A stretch of 64,000 bases of DNA from an uncultured Chloroflexales bacterium (GTDB lineage Bacteria; Chloroflexota; Chloroflexia; Chloroflexales; Chloroflexaceae): NCBI GenBank assembly GCA_937902315.1, contig CALGUG010000011.1:262160-326159 (forward strand), in the 5' to 3' direction. Made by a program: the position numbers and the translations under genes. Under the pieces are notes generated by a model. That model was given only the letters and a program-made list of their open reading frames with translations. It was not told the origin of the DNA and did no database searches. Below are positions 25,673 to 34,001 of the stretch, piece by piece. Every line of letters starts with the position of its first letter. Within the stretch, counting starts at the first letter, position 1.

Positions 25673-26914
25673 ATGCAAACAGCCCCAGAGCCCGAAACGG
25701 TATCGTTGAGCGAATTGGCGCGCTACTTCAGTCGGCTCGGCGCGACGGCCTTCGGCGGGCCTGCCGCCCATATCGCCCTGATGGAGCGCGAATTGGTCGA
25801 AGAGCGGCGCTGGATCAGCCGCACCACCTTCCTCGATCTGCTGGCCGCCGCCAACCTGCTGCCCGGCCCCACCTCGACCGAACTGGCCATTCACATCGGC
25901 TTTCAGCATCAGGGCGTGCGCGGCGCGCTCGTGGCGGGCAGCTGTTTTATCGCCCCGGCCTTCGCCATGGTGCTCGGCTTGGCCATGCTCTATGTCGCAT
26001 TCGGCAGCCTTCCGGCCCTGCACGGCATTCTCTACGGCATCGCGCCGATCGTGGTGGCGCTGGTTGCGCAAGCCAGCATCGCACTGGCGCGCCAAGCTTG
26101 GAGACGGATCGGCCTGCTGCTGCTCGGGCTGGCGGCCCTGCTGCTCAGCCTCTTCGCGCGCATCGACCCGGTTTTGATCTTGCTGGGAGCGGGTTTTATC
26201 AGCATGCTGGCCTGGTGGCTGCAGCACAGCGCATGGCGCAAACAGCAGCTCGTTCTGCTGCCGCTGGCGCTCGTGCCCCAGCTCCAAGGGCTGGGAACAC
26301 CAAATCAAAGCAATCTGCTCGGCCTGATCGCGCTCTTTCTGAAGGTCGGCCTGAGCGCACTGGGCAGCGGCTATGTGCTCTTGAACTACCTCGAGATCGA
26401 TCTAGTGCATCGCTACGGCTGGCTCAGCCCGCAACAGCTGATCGACGCCATCGCGATCGGCCAAGTCACGCCCGGCCCGCTCTTCACCAGCGCGGCCTTT
26501 ATCGGCTATCTGATCGGCTACCAAGAGAGCGGCCAGCTCTGGTACGCCAGCCTGAGCGCGCTGCTCTGCACCGTGGCGATCTTCTCGCCGGCTTTCGTGT
26601 TCGTCTCGCTCTTCAGTCCGTTCTTCCAACGCCTGCGCAGCGCGCCCGCCACCGCCAGTTTTATGGATGGCGTGAACGCCGCGGTGGTCGGCACGATCAT
26701 CGCGACCGCCTTCAACCTGCTCTACGCCGCGCTCTGCACGCCTAGCATCGCCTCGGCCTTCGGCCTGCAAGTGCTGGCTTGGCGCATCGATCTGCCCGCC
26801 CTGCTGCTCTTTTTGGGCGCGCTCGGCTTGCTGATTCGTCGCCCCAAAACTAACTCTCTTGGCCTGATCGTCGCCGCCGCGCTCTGCGGGCTGCTGGTTC
26901 TTTTGGTATCATAA
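25673..26914 (+). CDS. chrA: Chromate transporter, long two-domain CHR family protein
   Basis: This 413-aa inner-membrane protein has two homologous CHR domains, each with about five or six TM helices. The first carries ATAFGGPAAHIALMERELVEERRW and NLLPGPTSTELAIHIG. The second carries LSALGSGYVLLNYLE and AIGQVTPGPLFTSAAFIGY. The family exports chromate or related oxyanions by proton exchange. I chose the ATG at 25673 because an earlier TTG lies in a hairpin. It precedes a split short-chain pair of the same family, so long and short types sit side by side. Confidence 0.88.
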   Translation: MQTAPEPETVSLSELARYFSRLGATAFGGPAAHIALMERELVEERRWISRTTFLDLLAAANLLPGPTSTELAIHIGFQHQGVRGALVAGSCFIAPAFAMVLGLAMLYVAFGSLPALHGILYGIAPIVVALVAQASIALARQAWRRIGLLLLGLAALLLSLFARIDPVLILLGAGFISMLAWWLQHSAWRKQQLVLLPLALVPQLQGLGTPNQSNLLGLIALFLKVGLSALGSGYVLLNYLEIDLVHRYGWLSPQQLIDAIAIGQVTPGPLFTSAAFIGYLIGYQESGQLWYASLSALLCTVAIFSPAFVFVSLFSPFFQRLRSAPATASFMDGVNAAVVGTIIATAFNLLYAALCTPSIASAFGLQVLAWRIDLPALLLFLGALGLLIRRPKTNSLGLIVAAALCGLLVLLVS

Positions 26915-27037
26915 AGCGGCCACTGTTACCCTTCACCTTCAAACGCTACGCCAGCGCTGGCGTTCGTGCGCTGCCCTTTTGAGCGCTTGAAACCCTCGTG
27001 CAGTGGATTTTATTCCCAGCCAAAGAGAGGATTGAGT

Positions 27038-27685
27038 ATGTCGAGTCTTAGCCATCATCCCGACATTCCCGAACAGGCTTCCCCCCAACAGAGCGCTTCA
27101 ACAAGCTTATGGCATCTGCTGCGGGTTTGGTTCGCGCTTGGCCTACAGTCGTTTGGCGGAGGTTCCGCAACACTTTTTATGATCCGGCGCGCGTCGGTTG
27201 AGCAAGAACATTGGATCACAGAAGAAGAGTTCACCCGCTATTGGGGTCTCTCGCAAGTCACGCCCGGCATCAATTTGCTCTGTATGACGATTCTGATCGG
27301 CTGGCGCGTGGCTGGCCCGATCGGCGTCGCGATCACCCTATTCGGTCTGCTCTTCCCGAGCGTCAGCATCACGATTCTGCTGACTATGCTCTATGCTCAA
27401 GTCCAACAGATTTCCTTCGTCCAAGCGGCTCTGCACGGCGTGATTCCCTCTACAGTCGGGATCGGCCTGCTCTTGATCTGGCAGACCGGACGCCCGCTGG
27501 TCGTTGAATCCAAGGCGCGCGGCAATGCGCCGCTGGCGATCGCGCTGCTGGTGCTGCTGGCCAGCGTGCTGGTCTCGCTCTACACCAGCCTGCCGGTGAT
27601 TTTGATCCTCTGCGGAGGCGGCCTGATCAACGGGCTCTTCCTCTGGGCTTATCAGCGCTGGTTGGCACAAGGAGGCCAAGCATGA
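27038..27685 (+). CDS. Chromate transporter, short CHR protein (first of a pair)
   Basis: This 215-aa protein is one CHR domain with LGLQSFGGGSATLFMIRRASVEQEHW and LSQVTPGINLLCMTILIGWRVAG, followed by several TM helices. Short-chain CHR proteins occur as pairs that insert in opposite orientation to make one transporter. The ATG at 27038 follows agagagg. Its stop overlaps the next gene by 4 nt, which indicates coupled synthesis of the two halves. A longer frame back to 26966 has no ribosome site. Confidence 0.88.
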   Translation: MSSLSHHPDIPEQASPQQSASTSLWHLLRVWFALGLQSFGGGSATLFMIRRASVEQEHWITEEEFTRYWGLSQVTPGINLLCMTILIGWRVAGPIGVAITLFGLLFPSVSITILLTMLYAQVQQISFVQAALHGVIPSTVGIGLLLIWQTGRPLVVESKARGNAPLAIALLVLLASVLVSLYTSLPVILILCGGGLINGLFLWAYQRWLAQGGQA

Positions 27686-28197
27686 ACGAGATCGATGCAC
27701 TGGTCTACTTCTTTATGATGCTGAAAGCCTCGTTTTTCTCGACCAGCGGCACGGGCAACGTGCCCAGCCTGCTCAACGACCTCATTCCGCTGGGCTGGGC
27801 GACCGAACGCCAATTCGCCGAGTCGCTGGCGGTCGGCCAGATCAGCCCTGGCCCGAGCGGCCTGTGGGTGATCAGCCTGGGTTATCTGACCTACGGCCTG
27901 CCCGGGGCGCTGATGGCGACCGCTGCGATCACGATTCCGCCGCTCACCATCATCGGCTTCGACAAGATCTACCAAAACATCAAGGATCATCCTGCGGTTC
28001 AAGGCTTTGTGACTGGGCTGGGGCTGGCCGTGATCGGCACCTTCTCGGTTGTGCTCTGGCGCATCTGGCAGAGCAACGGCGTCAACATCAGCAGTCTGCT
28101 GATCATTCTGCTCGCCTTCGGCCTGAGTCTCACCAAAAAGATCCCCGTGATCGTGATTCTGATCATCGGCGGCATTATCGGGGTTCTGCTAGGTTGA
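27682..28197 (+). CDS. Chromate transporter, short CHR protein (second of a pair)
   Basis: This 171-aa single CHR domain has LKASFFSTSGTGNVPSLLNDL and AVGQISPGPSGLWVISLGYLTYG and about five TM helices. It overlaps its partner by 4 nt (ATGA). Together they equal the long transporter encoded 0.8 kb upstream. The family's FGGP and GPxxT positions are diverged (STSGTG, SPGPSG), as is usual for this half. Confidence 0.87.
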   Translation: MNEIDALVYFFMMLKASFFSTSGTGNVPSLLNDLIPLGWATERQFAESLAVGQISPGPSGLWVISLGYLTYGLPGALMATAAITIPPLTIIGFDKIYQNIKDHPAVQGFVTGLGLAVIGTFSVVLWRIWQSNGVNISSLLIILLAFGLSLTKKIPVIVILIIGGIIGVLLG

Positions 28198-28227
28198 GAG
28201 TGCATCCTGCTGCTTAGTTCGCTCATT

Positions 28228-28290
28228 TGGCGGCGAGGCTGCTAGCTCCCATCCGGCTTCTAGCGCGTCCGCCTCCGGCTATCAACGTCC
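28228..28290. repeat. Inverted type-B element
   Basis: ttggcggcgaggctgctag...cgcgtccgcctccggcta; the core is at about 28264-28281. It is the only dispersed repeat in this gap. Confidence 0.7.
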
Positions 28291-28369
28291 CTTGCCTACA
28301 TACAGGCCGCTTGCGCGCGGCCGATGCCAAAACATTGGGGTCTTCAGCGAACCGCAACGAGGAACAAGG

Positions 28370-28407
28370 CGATCTGTCTGAGCTTTGACAATGGCTCAGA
28401 CAGATCG
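28370..28407 (-). terminator. 14-bp perfect hairpin between the CHR pair and the DUF58 gene
   Basis: cgatctgtctgagc pairs perfectly with gctcagacagatcg across a 10-nt loop. It lies 10 nt past the stop of the minus-strand DUF58 gene and could serve both converging transcripts. Confidence 0.6.
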
Positions 28408-28416
28408 TTCGCTTTG

Positions 28417-29799
28417 CTAGGAGCTTTTGACTCGGCTGGCGACCTTCACCACCTTGCCGAGCGGGGTGCTGCGCATCTCTTCGCGCGGTCGTAGCGGGTT
28501 GACGCGCGGCAGTTCGACGGTGCTATCGAAGATCTGCATATTGAGGCCCACAGCCGCCAAGCCTTGGCTGAGCTGCTGGTTTTCGCTCTGGCCGCCCTCA
28601 CTCAGCCCGATCACCAGCGCGCCCGCGCGCGGGGCGGTCTCGGCCAGAGCGTTCTGCCATGCGCCCGTCAGATCCGGGGTGATTACGATCAAGGCGCTCT
28701 TGCTGCGCCCGCCGTTGGGGTTTTGGGCTTGTCGCCAACGCCGCAGCACATCGGCCAAAGAGCGCTGGCTGGTCGCATCGACATCGACCAAGCTGCCCAG
28801 CATGGTCCAGAGCTGGCGCGGACCTTGGGCCGGAGCGATGGCTCGACTGCGCCCATCGTCCGCCAAAAGCCCGACACTGCGCCCATCGGCCAAGAGCTGA
28901 GCCGCCAGCGAAGCCGCCACCAACACGGCATACTCCAAGACATCAGAGATGCCCTCGCTGTTGTAGCTGTACAGGCTATGATCAAGATCGAGCACGATCC
29001 AGACCGAACCGGCCCGCTCTTGATCGAACTCCTTCACCATCAGGTTGCCGGTGCGCGCCACGGTCGGCCAGTGGATATGGCTGGGCATATCGCCCGGACG
29101 GTATTCGCGCAAGCCGCCCACGCTGGGCGTCGCGAACTGCTGCAACAGATCGGCCCGCTGCAGACCGCCCTGTTGGCCTTGCGGCGGCGTAAAGGCTGGC
29201 AAGCGCACCAGCGGCGGGTAAATGATGATGCGATAGGTCGCGGGGTCGTTCCACTCATAGAAAAATAGCCCGAAGGGGTCGCCGCCGCGCAGGCGCAACG
29301 GCCCGAGCGAATAGAGGCCGCGCCGCGCACAGACCGCCTCGGTGGTCCAGTTAGCGCTGCCGAACGGCCCGCATGCCACCACGCGCCGCGCCACATAGCC
29401 CGGCAGCTCTGATTCGTCATCGAGTTCGAGCCAGAGCAGCGGCAGCCAAGTTGGGTTGCGCAGCGTCCAGACCTCTTGCAAGCGGTCGCCCACCTGGGCC
29501 CACTCGCTCTCGACCCGCCGCTCGACCCGCACACGCGGCAGTTGGTAGCGCACCCAAGCGTAGCAGGCCAGCGCCAGAAAAAGGTAGCTATAGCTCACCA
29601 CATAGAGCCAGCGATAGGGCAGAAAGAACGATACGATCAGCAGAATCGGGCCAAGCAGCAGCAACCATTTCTGGCCGACATGCAGGCGTCCATCGGCCGT
29701 CAACCAATTCAAGTAGCGCGACGGCCGCCATGCCTCGGGAAGCTGACGGGATGCCTCGTCTAAACCGTGATACATTCGCTGCATCAGATCGCTCAACAT
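28417..29799 (-). CDS. DUF58 membrane protein
   Basis: This 460-aa protein has two closely spaced TM helices (about 45-85), a beta-sandwich region, and the DUF58 signature GLREYRPGDMPSHIHWPTVARTGNLMVKEF, followed by a VWA-like fold (VWIVLDLDHS). DUF58 proteins usually lie beside MoxR AAA ATPases and are thought to help assemble or activate membrane or cell-surface complexes. No moxR gene is adjacent here. The C-terminal tail is basic. Function is unknown beyond the family. Confidence 0.85.
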   Translation of the reverse strand: MLSDLMQRMYHGLDEASRQLPEAWRPSRYLNWLTADGRLHVGQKWLLLLGPILLIVSFFLPYRWLYVVSYSYLFLALACYAWVRYQLPRVRVERRVESEWAQVGDRLQEVWTLRNPTWLPLLWLELDDESELPGYVARRVVACGPFGSANWTTEAVCARRGLYSLGPLRLRGGDPFGLFFYEWNDPATYRIIIYPPLVRLPAFTPPQGQQGGLQRADLLQQFATPSVGGLREYRPGDMPSHIHWPTVARTGNLMVKEFDQERAGSVWIVLDLDHSLYSYNSEGISDVLEYAVLVAASLAAQLLADGRSVGLLADDGRSRAIAPAQGPRQLWTMLGSLVDVDATSQRSLADVLRRWRQAQNPNGGRSKSALIVITPDLTGAWQNALAETAPRAGALVIGLSEGGQSENQQLSQGLAAVGLNMQIFDSTVELPRVNPLRPREEMRSTPLGKVVKVASRVKSS

Positions 29800-30115
29800 A
29801 GCCTCACCTTACGCTGGGAGCGGGCACAGAGGGAACGTGCCTATTGTGACACAGTTTTCTAAAAGATTCAAATAATTGAGGCCTAACTGCGATAGAGCGT
29901 TCCTCGCTTCTGCAGAGATTAAACGCGCTCTGGCCGCCTTGTAATCGGCAGCGCCACCCAAGCTCTCAAGCTGTTACCTAGTCTTATCCTGCTGTCTGCG
30001 GCGAATTTGCTATAATAGAGAGGGGATCGGCACACCAATAGCTCAACTCTCGTGCCCAGATGGGCATCATACTCCACACCACATCTCAACCAGCTGAATT
30101 CGAAATTCCGTTACC
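29800..30115. other. Promoter-bearing gap before the two-component genes
   Basis: TATAAT at 30011-30016 (gctataatagagagg) is a good -10 candidate for the histidine kinase gene at 30116. I found no convincing -35. The divergent DUF58 promoter must also be here. Confidence 0.4.
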
Positions 30116-31573
30116 ATGCACGATCAGCGCCACTCAGAAGATGAACATATTGTCGAAGCCTGGTATGCCTTAAAACAGGTACGCTGGCCTTTGGTGGGCG
30201 TAGTAGCCTTGGCCTTCGCGCTTATGCAGGGCATCGACGCGCTCTTGCTCTATGGCACGGGCTGGAGCATGCAGCTGGTTATCAATATTTTGGTCTGGAG
30301 CTGTATGGGTGGTATGTCTGCCTGGGCCCTATTGACCTGGGTGATCAAACAGAATCGCCGCTATCACGCCATTCAAACTGCTGCTCTGCGCGAACAACAG
30401 CGACTGAATTCGGCTCTGCAGCGCAGCAACGGCAATCTCGCCCTGCTCAACGAGGTTAACCGCCGCATCGCTAGCAGCGCCACTATCGACCAGATCCTCG
30501 ATTACGCCATCGCGCTGCCCCATCGTCTGATCCAAGCGCGCGCCGCCGTGATCGCCGCTTCGAGCAACTGGGCCAGCCTTAACAAACGTCTCGTGGGCAA
30601 CAGTATCTGGAACGATGATGCGCTCTTGTTGCGCTGGTCGGTGCCCGATAACCTCTCACTCGAAAGGCTGCGCTCTAAATTCGAGCTCGATCGTGTCAGT
30701 CTTCCTCCTAGCCAGATGCAGCTGCTTCAAGCGTCGCAGCAAGCCCACGACGAGGAAGATACCGAGATCGTGACCTGTCTGGTGGTGCCGGTCAACGATG
30801 GCGATCAAGCGCTGGGCTGGATGGAGTGTTTCCTCAGTCGCGGCCAAACGCCCGACGACGACCAACGCGAACTGCTCCAAACCATCGGCGGCGAGATCGG
30901 CGAGGCGATCGGTGCGGCCCGACGGCGCGCCCAAGAGCTAGAAGATCGTTACGCGCTCGACCGCGCCGTAGACGAAGAGCGCGCCCGTATCGCACGCGAC
31001 ATGCACGACGGCATCGCCCAAAATCTGGCCTTTCTGCGTATGCGAGCCGATCTTTGGAGCGATTGGCTCAACAGCGAGCCAGAGCGACTACCCAATGAGT
31101 TCGCCGCTTTTAAAACGACCCTGCGCGAACAGATCGAAGAGCTGCGCCGCGCTATCTTCGCCCTACGCCCGCTTGATCTACACGAGCTCGGTTTCGATGC
31201 CGCGCTGCGCCGTTTCATCTACGATTTCGCCGCTCAACAGGGCTGGCAGGCTAGCCTTACGCTGGGCGAAGCGCTGCCCACGCTCACGCCCGCGCTCGAA
31301 TTGGCCTGCTTCCGCTTGATCCAAGAAGCGCTCAACAACGTCGCCAAACACGCTCATGCCCAACAGGTTCGCGTGGTACTGCGCTCCGAAGGCCAAGGAC
31401 TAAGCATTTCGATCAGCGACGACGGGATCGGCTTCGACCCCAGCAGCGTCGAAGCCAGCGATCGACTCGGGCTGCGCCAGATGCGCGAACGCATCGCCAC
31501 GCTGGGAGGTCGCCTCTCGCTGCTCTCGCGTGTAGGCAAGGGCACCGAGATACGGGCTTGGGTACCAGTATAA
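30116..31573 (+). CDS. NarL-type sensor histidine kinase with GAF-like domain
   Basis: This 485-aa protein has two TM helices (about 27-46 and 52-76), a GAF-like region (about 105-265), a HisKA_3 dimerisation domain with ARDMHDGIAQNLAFLR (phospho-acceptor H297), and an HATPase_c domain (LIQEALNNVAKHAHA, SDDGIGFD, GLRQMRERIATLGG). The short extracytoplasmic loop between the TMs suggests intracellular or intramembrane sensing. It should phosphorylate the LuxR-type regulator encoded 45 nt downstream. No obvious ribosome site precedes the ATG. The stimulus is unknown. Confidence 0.92.
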   Translation: MHDQRHSEDEHIVEAWYALKQVRWPLVGVVALAFALMQGIDALLLYGTGWSMQLVINILVWSCMGGMSAWALLTWVIKQNRRYHAIQTAALREQQRLNSALQRSNGNLALLNEVNRRIASSATIDQILDYAIALPHRLIQARAAVIAASSNWASLNKRLVGNSIWNDDALLLRWSVPDNLSLERLRSKFELDRVSLPPSQMQLLQASQQAHDEEDTEIVTCLVVPVNDGDQALGWMECFLSRGQTPDDDQRELLQTIGGEIGEAIGAARRRAQELEDRYALDRAVDEERARIARDMHDGIAQNLAFLRMRADLWSDWLNSEPERLPNEFAAFKTTLREQIEELRRAIFALRPLDLHELGFDAALRRFIYDFAAQQGWQASLTLGEALPTLTPALELACFRLIQEALNNVAKHAHAQQVRVVLRSEGQGLSISISDDGIGFDPSSVEASDRLGLRQMRERIATLGGRLSLLSRVGKGTEIRAWVPV

Positions 31574-31618
31574 TAGGGATAGGTCACGATGCCTGTTGCA
31601 TCAGTCTAAAAGGAAGCT

Positions 31619-32278
31619 ATGTCAGATCCAACTCGTATTCTTATCGCTGATGACCACACCATGTTCCGCCAGGGCTTGCGCGAGATCCTCGAACGCAAGG
31701 GCGGCTTTGAAGTGGTGGCTGAAGCTCGCAACGGCACCGAAGCTGTTCAGCTGGTAGCCCAATACAAACCCGATATCGCCCTGATCGATATCACTATGCC
31801 CGAGCTCGATGGGATAGAGGTGACTCGTCGCATCGTGGCGCTCGGCGGCACAACCCGCATCGTTATGCTCACCATGCATCGCGACGACCGCTTGATGATG
31901 GAGGCGCTGCGGGCCGGCGCCAACGCCTATCTGCTGAAAGACGCCGAGGCCAGCGAGCTGGTTCAAACCATTCGCTCGGTGGCGCGCGGCGAGGCCGTGC
32001 TGGCGCCCGAGACCGCAGCGCGCGTGCTCGACGAGTTGCGCCGAGCGCCCAACGCTTCGTCCAGCGACCACCTCACCGAGCGCGAACGCGACATTCTCGT
32101 GCTGGTGGCGCGTGGCGACGACAACCGCGCCATCGCCCAACAACTCCATCTCTCAGAGAAGACGGTCGCCAACCGCCTGAGCGAGATCTTTAGCAAACTG
32201 GGCGTCAGCAACCGCACCCAAGCCGCCCTCGTCGCCATCCAACGCGGACTGGTGCCATCGCCGACCGAAGAGGCTTGA
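31619..32278 (+). CDS. NarL/FixJ-family response regulator
   Basis: This 219-aa regulator has a receiver domain (ILIADDHTMFRQGL, acidic pair D11/D12, phospho-acceptor D57 in LIDITMP, K at LLKDAE) and a C-terminal LuxR-type HTH (LTERERDILVLVARGDDNRAIAQQLHLSEKTVANRLSEIFSKLGVSNRTQA). aggaag gives its ribosome site. It forms a pair with the upstream kinase. No target genes can be named from the window. Confidence 0.93.
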   Translation: MSDPTRILIADDHTMFRQGLREILERKGGFEVVAEARNGTEAVQLVAQYKPDIALIDITMPELDGIEVTRRIVALGGTTRIVMLTMHRDDRLMMEALRAGANAYLLKDAEASELVQTIRSVARGEAVLAPETAARVLDELRRAPNASSSDHLTERERDILVLVARGDDNRAIAQQLHLSEKTVANRLSEIFSKLGVSNRTQAALVAIQRGLVPSPTEEA

Positions 32279-32530
32279 TAGCCTTGGGTGTGCGGACAGG
32301 ACAGCTAGGGCGCGCCGAACGCTAAGCTGGCTGGCGCACAAGGGACAGATCGGGCTGTTAGCACAAGCCGAGCGCCAGCGCCATCTTTCAAAGCGTCCAA
32401 CAGCTCGGCTCTCGCTCAGCCAGATCCACGATCTGCTGCGCAACGAAAACCAGCCCTTGCCACGCGCTTGGCAGGAGCTGGTAGATCAGAAAAGCGGGCT
32501 TGCGATAGAGCTGCGCTCGGCGAACGGCTG
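32279..32530. other. Short gap with codon-like but startless sequence
   Basis: One forward frame ending at 32534 stays open from the end of the regulator gene with plausible codon use (…RAWQELVDQKSGLAIEL…) but has no start codon or ribosome site. It may be a gene remnant. Confidence 0.3.
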
Positions 32531-32893
32531 TTAAACGCTCACAAACAGCCCGACCCCGGCCAGCAGGCCCAAGACCACAAACATCCCCACAATCGCCCAG
32601 AGCGACATTGGCTCCATCTCGGCCCGCTTGCCATAGACATAGCTGGCGATCGCAAAGACAGCACAGACCATCACCGGGCTGAGCGCCGCCGTCAGCTTCA
32701 GAGCCAGACCTTCAAGCGCAAAGAGGTTTATCACAAGCAGCGGGCTAAAACCGAGCAGCAAAATCAGAACGGTCAAGCCGACTGCGGGCCAGGAAAAATC
32801 GGGAAAAAGTTCATACAACCAGCCGCTCTGGCTAGTCGGGCGCACAGTACGCCCTTGCTTACGAGCTTTTCGTTCTGTCTTTGCAGACGCCAT
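32531..32893 (-). CDS. Small membrane protein of unknown function
   Basis: This 120-aa protein has a basic N-terminus (MASAKTERKARKQGR) and three predicted TM helices (about 36-62, 68-88 and 97-118). I do not recognise the family. The pattern of charged start and three helices suggests a small inner-membrane protein with a cytoplasmic N-terminus. It runs opposite to the two-component genes and ends close to them. Confidence 0.7.
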   Translation of the reverse strand: MASAKTERKARKQGRTVRPTSQSGWLYELFPDFSWPAVGLTVLILLLGFSPLLVINLFALEGLALKLTAALSPVMVCAVFAIASYVYGKRAEMEPMSLWAIVGMFVVLGLLAGVGLFVSV

Positions 32894-33017
32894 AAGCGCT
32901 TAATCCTCCATTCTCGTCGTTTACGCTCCCCAAACTAGCATAGCCATCGACAAAGCACAAAGTCCCCAAGACGTATTTTTGTGCACTCGTAGACAGCTCG
33001 AAACTAGGCTTTGCATC

Positions 33018-33500
33018 ATTTGGCGGAGAGGAGACCAGCTCCCATTCGGCTTCTAGCGCGTCCGCCTTCGGCTATCAGATCAGCTAGACTGCCCTCATCC
33101 CCGACCCTTCTCCCGCAAAGGCGGGAGAAGGGAGAGCGGCCCTCATCCCCAGCCCTTCTCCCGCAAGCTGTACATTACCCACAAATCGACATACGGTCAG
33201 CCTTATCTGCCCTCACCCCCCGGCCCCCTCTCCCGCACTGCGGGCGAGGGGGAGAATTGGCCCTCATCCCCAACCTTTCTCCCGCAAGCAGGAGAAGGGA
33301 GTCTGGCTGCGTTGTATCACATTCGCTTACAGAGTTGCGCTCTTGTAAGGCAAAAATGGTCAAGTTCCGCTCTGCCGAAGGCCAATTCGACAGGCTGCTT
33401 GCTGCAGGCAGCAAGCAGATCGCAGCTTCGCTGCGATGGCTAAAGACCGAATGGATGGAGGCTGCTTTGGTAGCCGGAGGCGGACGCGCCAAGCAACGAA
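33018..33500. repeat. Repeat island: two type-B copies in opposite orientation flanking type-C and type-A pieces
   Basis: Inverted type-B is at about 33018-33076 and direct type-B at about 33469-33490. Between them lie four type-C units (ccctcatcccc...ccttctcccgca, about 33090-33305), the third GC-rich with its own hairpin (ctcccgcactgcgggcgag). A type-A piece follows (about 33314-33385, ttccgctctgccgaaggcc). No gene is supported in this gap. Confidence 0.75.
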
Positions 33501-33588
33501 TGAACGGTCGAGACCTCGCCGCTAGAGCTAAACGCTAAAACAGACAGCTTGCCGAAGGCGCTTGCGACAAGCGAGGCTTGAGATGCAA

Positions 33589-33620
33589 AAGCGGCTGCCC
33601 AGCCAATTGGGTAGCCGCTT
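33589..33620 (-). terminator. Terminator of the DUF507 gene
   Basis: A 13-bp stem (aagcggctgccca / tgggtagccgctt, one wobble) lies 20 nt past the stop and is followed on the minus strand by a short T-run. Confidence 0.65.
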
Positions 33621-33639
33621 CTAGGCTTTAAAAGCGTAT

Positions 33640-33939
33640 CTACAGGATGTAACCGCGCTTGCGAGCGATCTCCTCTTTATGTTTGCGGAAGAGAATATCG
33701 CGCTCGGTTCCTCTGATCTCACGACTGTAAGACGCCAGCACCTTCTCGACTTCGGCGTCGATCTCCTCTTCGCGCCGCAGATCGGCAACGATGAAGTCGT
33801 AAATGGCTTTCACACGGGCTGCACGACCTGTACCAGGTTTAGCTCCCCTCGGCTCCTTGTAAGCCAACAGGCCTCGTTCAGCCAGTTCGTCGTGTAAACG
33901 TTCGGCGATGCGGCGAACTTTATCTTCACTCAGGCGCAT
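33640..33939 (-). CDS. DUF507 family protein
   Basis: This protein of about 99 aa begins MRLSEDKVRRIAERLHDEL and continues with a helical, highly charged sequence (REEEIDAEVEKVLASY), characteristic of DUF507. An upstream ATG would add eight residues (MACNRGKT), but MRLSEDKV is the conserved start. DUF507 function is unknown. The gene is compact, carries its own terminator, and lies 62 nt downstream of the DUF790 gene on the same strand. Confidence 0.75.
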   Translation of the reverse strand: MRLSEDKVRRIAERLHDELAERGLLAYKEPRGAKPGTGRAARVKAIYDFIVADLRREEEIDAEVEKVLASYSREIRGTERDILFRKHKEEIARKRGYIL

Positions 33940-34001
33940 GGTTTTTCCCCTGTTGCAAGCCAATAGCGAGTTATGTGTAGTATACCACGCCGCATTCGCG
34001 C

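Noticed and set aside
33090..33305. CRISPR-like array of four repeats
   Set aside because: Units are degenerate, of unequal spacing, and lack unique spacers of constant length; no cas genes are present.
33011..33538. 175-codon plus-strand frame in the repeat island
   Set aside because: Made almost entirely of dispersed repeats of families A, B and C; no ribosome site.
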